This document shows, piece by piece, positions 1-5,971 of a stretch of 8,399 bases of DNA. The position numbers and the translations under genes were made by a program. Every line of letters begins with the position of its first letter. The stretch's first letter is position 1. This DNA is from Solirubrobacteraceae bacterium (lineage in GTDB: Bacteria; Actinomycetota; Thermoleophilia; Solirubrobacterales; Solirubrobacteraceae): contig JASHQV010000277.1 in the NCBI GenBank assembly GCA_030038955.1, positions 1 to 8,399 of the forward strand, given 5' to 3'. A model generated the notes under the pieces. That model saw only the letters and a list, made by a program, of their open reading frames with translations, searched no databases and was not told where the DNA came from.

Positions 1-866
1 TAGTGGCCGTAGGTGAAGTCCGGCCCGTAGCGATCGAGCGCGGCGGCGGAACGGAGCACCGTCTGGGGATCGATCGTCGGGAATGGGATGATCCATCCGC
101 CGGCGGTGCTGTCATGGTGTGGGGTGCCGGGGGCACCGTGGACTCGGCGGCCCGCGCGGGGGCTGCGACGCTCGCGCCCGCGACGCGCGCGCCCGACCCG
201 CATCGCCGAGCGCATCCGCCCAGCGCTCTCGACGACGGTGTGGTAGGTGCCGCCCGAGAGCGTGCCGCCGGCGCGGACGAAGCCTTGGAGACGGATCGGC
301 ACGTCCTCGGGGAGGCGCTGCACGGCGTACAGCGCGCCGAGGTCGTAGGGGATCGAGTCGAACCCGCAGGAGTGCACGATCCGGGCGCCCGACGCCACCG
401 CCGCCGCGTTGTAGCGCAGCCACATCAGATCGACGAACTCGGGCTCGCCGGTGAGGTCGACGTAGTCGGTGCCGGATGCCGCGCAGGCGGCCACCAGCGG
501 CTCGCCGTACTTGATGTACGGTCCGACCGTGGTGATCACGACGCGAGCCGCCTCGGCGACGGCTCGCATCGACCCGGGGTCGCCGACGTCCGCCTCGAGC
601 AGCGGCAGCTCGGCCAGCTCGGGCCGCGCCCCGGCCAGCCGCGAGCGCACGTCGTCGAGCTTCGCGAGGTTGCGCCCGGCCAGCGCCCATCGCAAGCCGT
701 CGGGACCGTGCGCCGCCAGGTACTCGGCGGTCAGCCCGCCGGTGAAGCCGGTCGCTCCGAACAGCACCAGGTCGTGCGGGCGCCCGGCTTTCGCCTCGTC
801 GGCCACTCCCGCAGGGGCCTGCTCTCGACCGGCCGTCGCCTCGTCGCCCGGCGCCGGCTCAGTCAT
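1..866 (-). CDS. Saccharopine dehydrogenase-like NAD(P)-binding reductase (trans-acting enoyl reductase type), 3'-partial
   Basis: The minus frame from ATG 866-864 is open to the left edge (288 codons visible, C-terminus missing). After a poorly conserved Ala/Glu-rich leader of about 30 residues comes a Rossmann nucleotide-binding start, DLVLFGATGFTG (residues 32-43, GxxGxxG), then an AGRN motif, VITTVGPYIKYGEPLV and GTDYVDLTGE. These are hallmarks of the saccharopine dehydrogenase NADP-binding domain. Later segments, HSCGFDSIPYDLG, GGTYHTVVES and IIPFPTIDPQTV, match mycobacterial 'trans-acting enoyl reductase' proteins (about 420 aa), so roughly a third is outside the window. Members of this family reduce enoyl or related groups in lipid synthesis; a true saccharopine dehydrogenase role is unlikely. 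The start was chosen because ATG 866 overlaps the upstream stop (ATGACTGA), implying translational coupling; a GTG at 806-804 is an alternative start nearer the Rossmann fold. The exact substrate cannot be told. Confidence 0.85.
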   Translation of the reverse strand, partial: MTEPAPGDEATAGREQAPAGVADEAKAGRPHDLVLFGATGFTGGLTAEYLAAHGPDGLRWALAGRNLAKLDDVRSRLAGARPELAELPLLEADVGDPGSMRAVAEAARVVITTVGPYIKYGEPLVAACAASGTDYVDLTGEPEFVDLMWLRYNAAAVASGARIVHSCGFDSIPYDLGALYAVQRLPEDVPIRLQGFVRAGGTLSGGTYHTVVESAGRMRSAMRVGRARRGRERRSPRAGRRVHGAPGTPHHDSTAGGWIIPFPTIDPQTVLRSAAALDRYGPDFTYGH

Positions 867-1074
867 CCGGCTCGAGCTCGCGGGCCGCCGCCAGCGCATC
901 CTCCGGCGAGACCCCGGCCCGCGCGGCCACCCAGCACGACACCGGTGCCGCCACCCGCTCGGAGGAGTGGGCAGCGACTCCGGACATCTCCAGCAACGTC
1001 GACCACTCGGCCGCGGTCGGCGGCTCCACCCCCAGTCTGGCGGCGAACGCATCGATCCACTCGCGTGCAATCAT
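859..1074 (-). CDS. Small DUF6457 domain protein
   Basis: A 71-aa protein starts at ATG 1074-1072 (MIAREWIDAFAARLGVEPP) and ends at TGA 861-859. The pattern of an initial EWID helix, an LGVE turn, an AAHSSERVAAPVSCWVAARAG helix pair and a final SPEDALAAARELE helix fits the actinobacterial DUF6457 family. That domain occurs alone or fused to molybdopterin-guanine dinucleotide transferases, and its function is not established. A longer reading from 1170 would run through the 22-bp repeats with Arg/Gly-rich sequence and is less likely. It is the first gene of a two-gene minus-strand unit and overlaps the downstream reductase start by 8 bases. No molybdenum-cofactor gene is visible nearby, so the context supports no particular pathway. 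Family assignment is from remembered motif similarity. Confidence 0.75.
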   Translation of the reverse strand: MIAREWIDAFAARLGVEPPTAAEWSTLLEMSGVAAHSSERVAAPVSCWVAARAGVSPEDALAAARELEPDD

Positions 1075-1098
1075 CGGGCGCCGGACTCTACCCGACCG

Positions 1099-1159
1099 CC
1101 CCTGGGATGATCGCCGCGACGGCTCTCCGGCCGGCGCCCCCTGGGATGATCGCCGCGAC
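1099..1159. repeat. Two-copy 22-bp direct repeat upstream of the minus-strand operon
   Basis: The same 22 bases, beginning CCCCTGGGATGATCGCC and ending GCGAC, occur at 1099-1120 and at 1138-1159, a 39-bp period. The 17 bases between the copies differ from the sequences flanking them. Both copies lie 25 to 85 bp upstream of the DUF6457 start at 1074, where promoter or operator elements would be expected on the minus strand. The unit is not itself palindromic. A regulator-binding pair or a small local duplication are both possible. Confidence 0.8.
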
Positions 1160-1169
1160 CCCTGCAACA

Positions 1170-1330
1170 AGGGTCCGTAGGAGAATTAGTCGTGAACTTT
1201 GGGGAGTGGCTGGACGTGGCTGGCGCGAGGCCGTGACACAAGACGTACTGGTGGTACGGCGGTGTCGCGGCCTCCCGCCAGGCGCGTCCAGACGCCGCCA
1301 AAGACGCGAACTAGTTCTTCTACGGACCCT
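1170..1330 (+). repeat. Long imperfect inverted repeat (about 160-nt hairpin) in the leader region of the SDR gene
   Basis: Bases 1170-1190 pair with 1310-1330 (21 pairs; the outer 11 are perfect Watson-Crick, AGGGTCCGTAG against CTACGGACCCT). Inward come 1197-1202 with 1298-1303, 1210-1218 with 1283-1291, 1220-1225 with 1276-1281 and 1227-1239 with 1262-1274. A terminal mini-stem pairs 1244-1248 with 1254-1258 around a TGGTG loop. That is about 60 pairs with one asymmetric internal loop and two single mismatches (G1219/G1282, C1226/C1275). Four non-Watson-Crick positions (1181/1319, 1186/1314, 1217/1284, 1234/1267) are all G-U in plus-strand RNA and would be A-C in minus-strand RNA. This favours a rightward transcript that folds. 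The right arm ends 4 bases before the SDR ribosome binding site. It may be a 5'-leader structure, a small RNA or a non-autonomous mobile palindrome; I do not recognise a named family. Confidence 0.8.
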
Positions 1331-1334
1331 AAGA

Positions 1335-1342
1335 GGAAGGAG
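1335..1342 (+). promoter_or_regulatory. Ribosome binding site of the SDR gene
   Basis: GGAAGGAG lies 10 bases before ATG 1353 and is the strongest Shine-Dalgarno-like sequence in the window. It fixes the SDR start inside a much longer open frame. It begins only four bases after the right arm of the 1170-1330 inverted repeat, so folding or unfolding of that structure could affect ribosome access. Confidence 0.75.
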
Positions 1343-1352
1343 TCTGACCGAC

Positions 1353-2180
1353 ATGCCAGTGTTGGACGGAAAGGTCGCAATCGTCACGGGCTCAGCCCGC
1401 GGCATCGGCAGGGCCACCGCTGAGCTGCTGGCCGAGCAGGGCGCCCGCGTCGTGCTCAACGACCTCGACCGAGAGCTCGCCAAGCAGGCGTCCGACGAGA
1501 TCGCCGGCGACACGCTCGTCCACGCCGGCGACCTGACCACGCCGGGCTTTCCCGACGAGCTCGTGCAGCACGCGCTCGACGCCTGGGGACAGATCGACAT
1601 CCTCGTCAACAACGCCGGATACACGGCCGACGCGGTGATCCACAAGATGACCGACGAGGCCTTCCAGCGGATGCTGGAGATCCACAGCGTCGTCCCGTTC
1701 CGGATGTGCCGCGCGGTCGCGCCGCACATGCGCGAGGCGGCCAAGCGCGAACGCGAGCAGGGTCGGGAGGTGTTCCGAAAGATCGTCAACGTGTCCTCGA
1801 TCTCGGGCACGATGGGCAACCCGGGCCAGGCCAACTACGCCTCGGGCAAGGCGGCGGTCGTCGGCCTGACGAAGACGCTGGCGAAGGAGTGGGGCCAGTT
1901 CAAGATCAACGTCAACGCCGTCGCGTTCGGCTACATCGAGACGCGCCTGACCGCCGCCAACGAACGCTCGAACACGATCGAGATCGGCGGCCAGGAGCTG
2001 CAGCTGGGGATCCCAGAGGAGCTGCGGCGGATGGCCCCGATGATGATCCCGCTGGGCCGCCCGGGCACACCCGAGGAGGCCGCCGGCGGCATCTTCCTGC
2101 TGTGCACGCCCTGGTCGAACTACATCCACGGGCAGGTGCTGAACGTGACCGGTGGGCAGCTCGGCGGGATGACCTCCTGA
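1353..2180 (+). CDS. Classical short-chain dehydrogenase/reductase (FabG-like)
   Basis: A 275-aa NAD(P)-dependent oxidoreductase. Visible motifs are the cofactor loop TGSARGIG (12-19), the acidic end of beta-2 (ND at 36-37), NNAG (86-89), the catalytic Ser148 in VNVSS, and YASGK with Tyr161 and Lys165. The C-terminal VNAVAFGYIETRLT and HGQVLNVTGGQ segments are also typical. Asp37 at the end of beta-2 suggests NAD(H) preference, though this is an inference. The position usually filled by the tetrad Asn (as in ETNLSSVF of E. coli FabG) is His110 (EIHSVVPF). About a dozen charged residues (AAKREREQGREVF, 128-140) are inserted before beta-5. The family reduces or oxidises ketone/hydroxyl groups, often 3-oxoacyl thioesters; the substrate here is unknown. 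The start ATG 1353 is set by a strong ribosome binding site and by homology to the family N-terminus (LDGKVAIVTG). The gene follows the large inverted repeat at 1170-1330. Confidence 0.93.
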   Translation: MPVLDGKVAIVTGSARGIGRATAELLAEQGARVVLNDLDRELAKQASDEIAGDTLVHAGDLTTPGFPDELVQHALDAWGQIDILVNNAGYTADAVIHKMTDEAFQRMLEIHSVVPFRMCRAVAPHMREAAKREREQGREVFRKIVNVSSISGTMGNPGQANYASGKAAVVGLTKTLAKEWGQFKINVNAVAFGYIETRLTAANERSNTIEIGGQELQLGIPEELRRMAPMMIPLGRPGTPEEAAGGIFLLCTPWSNYIHGQVLNVTGGQLGGMTS

Positions 2181-2280
2181 GTGCCCATCGCTGAAGCGAG
2201 ACCCGCGGCTGCGGACGGCGCCCGGGGATTCAAGCTCAGCCGCCCCTCGCCCGATATACCCACAGAGCCGGGGGGCGCGT

Positions 2281-3831
2281 ATGGAGACAGTCGAGAGCGA
2301 ACACACGCTGGCGCAGGTCGTCGCGATCCCCGGTGCGGACACCGCCGCCGCCGCGCCGCGCTCACGCTCGACGGCAGCCCGGTTCGGCGACTGGCTGGAG
2401 GCGCAGGCGCTGTTCATCGCGCTGGCCGCCGTCGTCGCAATCGTCTGCATGGTGGGCGCCTCGGCGCACCTGCTCCAGGACGGCTACCTGGCGCTGGTCG
2501 ACGGGCGGATCATCGCGCTGCACGGGATTCCCAGCCACAGCTACCTGACCGTGATGGCTCACGGCGTCCGCTGGGTCGACCAGCAGTGGCTGGCGCAGCT
2601 CGCGTTCTACGGTTTGCAGCGGCTCGGCGGCTACGCGTTGCTGACACTGGTCGATGTGGCCCTGGTGACGGCGGCCTTTGGGCTCGCCGTCACCGCCGCT
2701 CATGACCTCGGCGGCCACGAGCGACAGATGATTCGCGCGCTGCCGCTCGGCGCGATCTTCTACATCATCACGGCGGTCACGATCCGCTCGCAGGTGTTCG
2801 CGTATCCGCTGTTCGTCGTGACCCTGTGGCTGCTTGCCTCGGAGACGCGCGGCGCCCCCCGCAAGCGGACGCTGCTGGTGTTCCCGATCCTGCTGCTGTG
2901 GGCGAACCTGCATGGCTCGGTGACGATGGGCGCCGGGCTCGTGATGCTGTACGGCGCCACCCGTCTGGTCCGGCAGGCGTCCGCGCGCGGGCTGGCGGGC
3001 CTCGCCGACGCGCGCAGCATCGCGTTCGTGGTGCTCGCGCCGCTCTGCCTGCTTGCAACTCCCTACGGCTTCTCGATCGTCCACTACTACGACGTCACCC
3101 TGTTCAACTCGCAGTTCAGCAAGCTCGTCAGCGAGTGGCGGCCGGTGTTCGCCGAGCCTGCGCTGGCCGTGCCGTACTTCCTGATGGTGGCGCTGGCCGC
3201 CTGGTTCGTGGTGCGCAGCGGCCGGCGTACGCCGCTGTTCGACTGGCTCGCCCTGATCGTGCTGGCGATCGGCGGGGTGCTGGCGCTGCGCAACATGATC
3301 TGGTTCGGACTGGCGACGATCATGCTGCTGCCGGCGGCGATGGATCAGCTCGGCAGGTTCCGTGGCTCGATGCCAAAGCCGCGGCGGCTCAACCGCGCGC
3401 TGGCGGCGGCGATGCTGGGATTCACGCTGATCACAGTCGCCGCGACGGCCGCGCACCCCGCCTCGTGGTTCCAGCGCACGTATGACTCGCGCGGCATCGC
3501 CGCGGTAGGCGCGATCCTCGCGCGTGACCCGTCGGCGCGCGTGTACGCGAACATCCGCCTCAGCGACTGGCTGCTGTGGGAGGACCCGCGGCTCGCCGGT
3601 CACGTCGCCTACGACACCAGCCTGGAGCTGCTGCCGGCGCGTGACCTGCGCGCCTTCACCGCCTTCTACCAGGGCCGCACCGGCGGCTACGCGAGCGTGC
3701 TCGACCCCTACTCGGTGCTGGTGCTCGACCCGACCAACAAGCCGGAGACGCGCACGCTGCTGGGTCAGCCCGGCGTGCACGTGGTGCTGCGCACGAAGAA
3801 GATCGTGGTCGCGACCAAGCCCGCCAGCTGA
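2281..3831 (+). CDS. Polytopic membrane protein, GT-C glycosyltransferase-like, function unknown
   Basis: A 516-aa protein with a roughly 40-residue cytoplasmic Ala/Ser-rich leader. Strongly hydrophobic segments lie near residues 43-60, 118-137, 153-180, 195-225, 245-265, 294-312, 320-352 and 374-394. A soluble C-terminal domain of about 120 residues follows. The first large loop (about 64-105) carries DGYLALVDGRIIALHGIP, then SHSYLT, W98 and QQWL. This is the D..G..I...G..P...S.T...W...EWL layout of GT-C-fold glycosyltransferase-like proteins, with Gln102 where Glu is common. A VTIRSQVFAYPLF stretch and ANLHG near 210 also fit that group. The tail contains YANIRLSDWLLW, as in related uncharacterised proteins. 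If active it would transfer a lipid-linked sugar outside the membrane, but no acceptor or donor is indicated. ATG 2281 follows a G-rich stretch with no good Shine-Dalgarno. The 100-base gap after the SDR gene shows no clear promoter or terminator. Confidence 0.85.
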   Translation: METVESEHTLAQVVAIPGADTAAAAPRSRSTAARFGDWLEAQALFIALAAVVAIVCMVGASAHLLQDGYLALVDGRIIALHGIPSHSYLTVMAHGVRWVDQQWLAQLAFYGLQRLGGYALLTLVDVALVTAAFGLAVTAAHDLGGHERQMIRALPLGAIFYIITAVTIRSQVFAYPLFVVTLWLLASETRGAPRKRTLLVFPILLLWANLHGSVTMGAGLVMLYGATRLVRQASARGLAGLADARSIAFVVLAPLCLLATPYGFSIVHYYDVTLFNSQFSKLVSEWRPVFAEPALAVPYFLMVALAAWFVVRSGRRTPLFDWLALIVLAIGGVLALRNMIWFGLATIMLLPAAMDQLGRFRGSMPKPRRLNRALAAAMLGFTLITVAATAAHPASWFQRTYDSRGIAAVGAILARDPSARVYANIRLSDWLLWEDPRLAGHVAYDTSLELLPARDLRAFTAFYQGRTGGYASVLDPYSVLVLDPTNKPETRTLLGQPGVHVVLRTKKIVVATKPAS

Positions 3832-3851
3832 GCTCCGCGCTCCGCCCCTGA

Positions 3852-3888
3852 GCCGGAGCCGGTGTGCCGGTCAGCCACCGGCTCCGGC
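3852..3888 (+). terminator. GC-rich hairpin after the membrane protein gene
   Basis: A perfect 13-bp stem (GCCGGAGCCGGTG at 3852-3864 with its complement at 3876-3888) closes an 11-base loop, 20 bases after the stop of the GT-C-like gene and 34 bases before the acetyltransferase ATG. There is no T-tract, as is common in high-GC actinobacteria, so termination activity is plausible rather than shown. It probably separates the membrane protein gene from the acetyltransferase gene. Confidence 0.55.
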
Positions 3889-3921
3889 GGCAAGCGGCCC
3901 ACGGATTACAGTCCGCTGACG

Positions 3922-4575
3922 ATGCTGGTCCGTCACGCCGACCCCGCTCGCGACGCCGCCGCCTGCGCGGCGATCTACGCGCCGTTCGTCGAGAGCTCGG
4001 CGACGAGCTTCGAGGAGGTCGCCCCCGACGCGGCTGAGTTCGCGCGCCGGATCGAGCGGCTGGCGGGTAGCCATGCGTTCCTGGTGGTCGAGGATGAGCG
4101 GGGAGTCTCCGGCTTCGCGTACGGGAGCCCGCACCGGGAGCGCGCCGCCTACCGGTGGACGGCCGAAGTGAGCATCTACCTGGGCGGGCGCGCCCGCGGT
4201 CGCGGCGTCGGCCGTGCCGTGTACGGCGAGCTGCTGGGGCTGCTGGAAGCTCAGGGGGTCTGCCTCGCGCTGGCCGGGATCGCGCTGCCGAACCCGTCGA
4301 GCGTCGCGCTGCACAAGGCATGCGGGTTCGAGCCGGTCGGCGTCTACCGCGGGGTCGGCTTCAAGGCCGGGACCTGGCATGACGTCGGCTGGTGGCAGCG
4401 CCGTCTGCGGCCGGACGACGAGCCGCCCGCCGAGCTCGGACCCCAGGCACGCCTTCGCCAAACCCCCCGTCAGTCCTCGTCGAGCAGCAGCGCCAGCGTC
4501 GGGCACGAGTCGGCGGCGCGGCGTGCGAGCCCGAGCAGCTCCGGCGGCACCGCGTCGGTGTCGAGGATCGGGTAG
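3922..4575 (+). CDS. GNAT N-acetyltransferase, phosphinothricin/methionine-sulfoximine type
   Basis: A 217-aa protein read from ATG 3922 (MLVRHADPARDAAACAAIY). It follows the PAT/Bar/YncA layout: IYAPFVESSATSFEEVAPD (18-36), AEVSIY with Glu82 in the position of the catalytic Glu, the acetyl-CoA loop RGRGVG (92-97), and LPNPSSVALHKACGFEPVGVYRGVGFKAG with WHDVGWWQRRL (to 162). Such enzymes acetylate the amino group of phosphinothricin, methionine sulfoximine/sulfone or related amino acids; natural substrates are often stress or detoxification compounds. The core ends near residue 165, the normal family length. The remaining roughly 50 residues are a Pro/Ser-rich tail, and its last 34 codons are antisense to the ferredoxin gene (tail-to-tail overlap at 4470-4575). 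A GTG at 3862 would lie inside the hairpin and is rejected as the start. The Shine-Dalgarno is weak. Confidence 0.9.
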   Translation: MLVRHADPARDAAACAAIYAPFVESSATSFEEVAPDAAEFARRIERLAGSHAFLVVEDERGVSGFAYGSPHRERAAYRWTAEVSIYLGGRARGRGVGRAVYGELLGLLEAQGVCLALAGIALPNPSSVALHKACGFEPVGVYRGVGFKAGTWHDVGWWQRRLRPDDEPPAELGPQARLRQTPRQSSSSSSASVGHESAARRASPSSSGGTASVSRIG

Positions 4576-4694
4576 CCCCAGTCGTCGAGCCGGATCAGCT
4601 CGGGCAGCAGCTCCGCGCAGAGACCGCTGCCCTCGCACATGATCGGGTTGACGCGCAGGCGGGCGCGCGTGCCGGTCGGCGCTCGCCTGCTCAT
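4470..4694 (-). CDS. Small ferredoxin, [3Fe-4S] type
   Basis: A 74-aa protein, ATG 4694-4692 to TGA 4472-4470. The cluster motif is C20-EGSGL-C26 with a distal C64-P65. This matches actinobacterial single-cluster ferredoxins of the CxxxxxC...CP kind. The middle ligand position of CxxCxxC is Ser23, so three Cys ligands remain, predicting [3Fe-4S] (inference). VNPIMCEGSGLCAELLPELI, then DDWGYPIL, then AADSCPTLAL follow the usual order. No export signal is visible, so it should be a cytoplasmic one-electron carrier. It is the last gene of the four-gene redox operon; its ATG overlaps the NuoF-like stop by ATGA, pointing to coupled translation and probably a direct redox partnership. Its 3' end overlaps the convergent acetyltransferase by 106 bases. 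Confidence 0.88.
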   Translation of the reverse strand: MSRRAPTGTRARLRVNPIMCEGSGLCAELLPELIRLDDWGYPILDTDAVPPELLGLARRAADSCPTLALLLDED

Positions 4695-5971
4695 CTGGAC
4701 CGCCACCCGATCTGGGGGCCCAGCGGTAGCCCCGCGGGGCGGCCGGGGCACGGCCTCAGGCCGTGGCTCTGCAGCTCGGGACCGAACACCTCTAGCGCGC
4801 TCTCGACGAACCGCACGACCCCGTCCGGGTGGTGGCAGGCGCCGCGTCCGCGCACCTCGGCGCACCAGCGCAGCAGTCGCTCGCGCTCGCCGGCGTCGGC
4901 GCTGCCGCCGGCGAGCGCGCCGAAGGCGCTGGCGATCGCCGCCAGTCCGTGCATGCAGGGGCCGCACTGCTGCGCCGACTGCCCCGCCATGTAGTCGACG
5001 ATGCGCGCGCTCTCATGCAGCCCGCAGGCGCTCTCACCGAGCGCGATGATCACGCCGGCACCGAGCGCGCAGCCGACCGACGCGAGGTCCTGGCGGGCCA
5101 GTCGCAGGCCCATCGCCGATGTCGCCGGCATCCAGGTGCCGAAGTAGCCGCCAACCAGCAGCGCCTGCAGCGGCTCGGTGCCGCCGCCGGCAGCGGCGAT
5201 CAGGTCGGTCATCGGCGTGCCGAAGGCGAGCTCGTACACACCCGGGTGGGCGACCGCGCCGGAGATCGTGACCAGCGCCGAGCCGGGATCCGCGGCGGTG
5301 CCGAGCTCGCGGTACCAGTGCTCGCCGTGACGGGCGACCAGCGCGATCTGCGCCAGCGTCTCCGGATTCTGCACCAGCGTCGGACGGTTCCGGTAGCCAC
5401 GCTCGAACGGCCGCGGAGGCACGAACCGTGGCTTTGGCTGATGCCCGTCGAGGAAGTGGATCACGGCGCTCTCCTCGCCGGTCACGTAGCCGTCCGGGCT
5501 GACTGCGAGGCTGATCGGCATGTAACCGGTGGTGCGCTCGGCGATCACCGGCTCGAGCGCCGCCGCTGGCTCCTCCGCGTTCTCACCGATCTTGACGATC
5601 ACCTCGGCGGCGCCGACCGCGAACGCCGCCAGCAGCGCGCCATCGAGCACGAGCTGCGGCAGGCGCGCGAGCAGCAGGTGATCCTTGAGGCTCGCCGGCT
5701 CGGTCTCGGAGCCGTTGACCACGACCGTCGCCACTCGCCGCCGCGCCGCCACCGCCCGCAGCTTGGTCGCGGTCGGGAAGTCGGCGCCGCCGCGGCCGCG
5801 CAGGCCGCTGCGCTCGATCATGTCGAATAGCTCCTCGGGAGAGCAGCGCGGCAGCGGACCGTGCAGCTGCTCGTGGCGCGCCCGGTCCATCGGCCCGGAG
5901 CGGGAGTCGAGACCCTGCAGCAGCCGTGGCAGCCCGCGCGGTGGCGAAGTCGATGTCTCGGCGACACTCAT
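4691..5971 (-). CDS. NuoF-like Fe-S/flavin/SLBB protein with altered NADH loop and incomplete cluster motif
   Basis: A 426-aa protein, ATG 5971-5969 to TGA 4693-4691. It follows the architecture of the 51-kDa NADH dehydrogenase subunit: a glycine-rich loop GLRGRGGADFPTATKL (56-71), VVVNGSETEPASLKDH (83-98), YVTGEESAVIHFLDG (162-176), RPTLVQNPETLAQI (196-209), an SLBB segment LVTISGAVAHPGVYEL (233-248) and a C-terminal Fe-S region (331-408). Compared with the usual GRGGAGFPTGxKW, Gly64 is Asp, Gly68 is Ala and the Trp is Leu71. In the ESCGxCxPCRxG position it reads QSAQQCGPCMHG, so the first Cys is Ala333 while Cys336, Cys339 and Cys379 remain. NADH use and a full [4Fe-4S] N3-type cluster are therefore doubtful (inference). 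It overlaps both neighbours by ATGA. It most likely passes electrons between the ferredoxin and the membrane protein. A longer reading from 7153 is rejected because it runs antiparallel-frame through the ferric-reductase-like gene. Confidence 0.88.
   Translation of the reverse strand: MSVAETSTSPPRGLPRLLQGLDSRSGPMDRARHEQLHGPLPRCSPEELFDMIERSGLRGRGGADFPTATKLRAVAARRRVATVVVNGSETEPASLKDHLLLARLPQLVLDGALLAAFAVGAAEVIVKIGENAEEPAAALEPVIAERTTGYMPISLAVSPDGYVTGEESAVIHFLDGHQPKPRFVPPRPFERGYRNRPTLVQNPETLAQIALVARHGEHWYRELGTAADPGSALVTISGAVAHPGVYELAFGTPMTDLIAAAGGGTEPLQALLVGGYFGTWMPATSAMGLRLARQDLASVGCALGAGVIIALGESACGLHESARIVDYMAGQSAQQCGPCMHGLAAIASAFGALAGGSADAGERERLLRWCAEVRGRGACHHPDGVVRFVESALEVFGPELQSHGLRPCPGRPAGLPLGPQIGWRSR

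Noticed and set aside
1170..1330. The long inverted repeat as an insertion sequence or MITE.
   Set aside because: The bases flanking the 11-bp ends (CA on the left, AA on the right) show no target-site duplication, and no transposase or second copy is in the window. It is left open in the findings because genome-wide copies cannot be checked here.
3..1352. A plus-strand open frame from position 3 that continues into the SDR gene, implying a 725-aa fusion.
   Set aside because: The first 450 residues are Arg/Pro/Ala-rich antisense of the reductase and DUF6457 genes and read through the hairpin. The SDR has its own strong ribosome binding site and family-typical start at 1353.
2362..3780. A 472-codon minus-strand open frame opposite the GT-C-like gene.
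   Set aside because: His/Arg/Gln-rich shadow. The plus strand gives coherent membrane segments and family motifs.
3862..3921. A 20-residue N-terminal extension of the acetyltransferase from GTG 3862.
   Set aside because: It starts inside the terminator-like hairpin, is not family-like, and ATG 3922 gives the conserved N-terminus directly.
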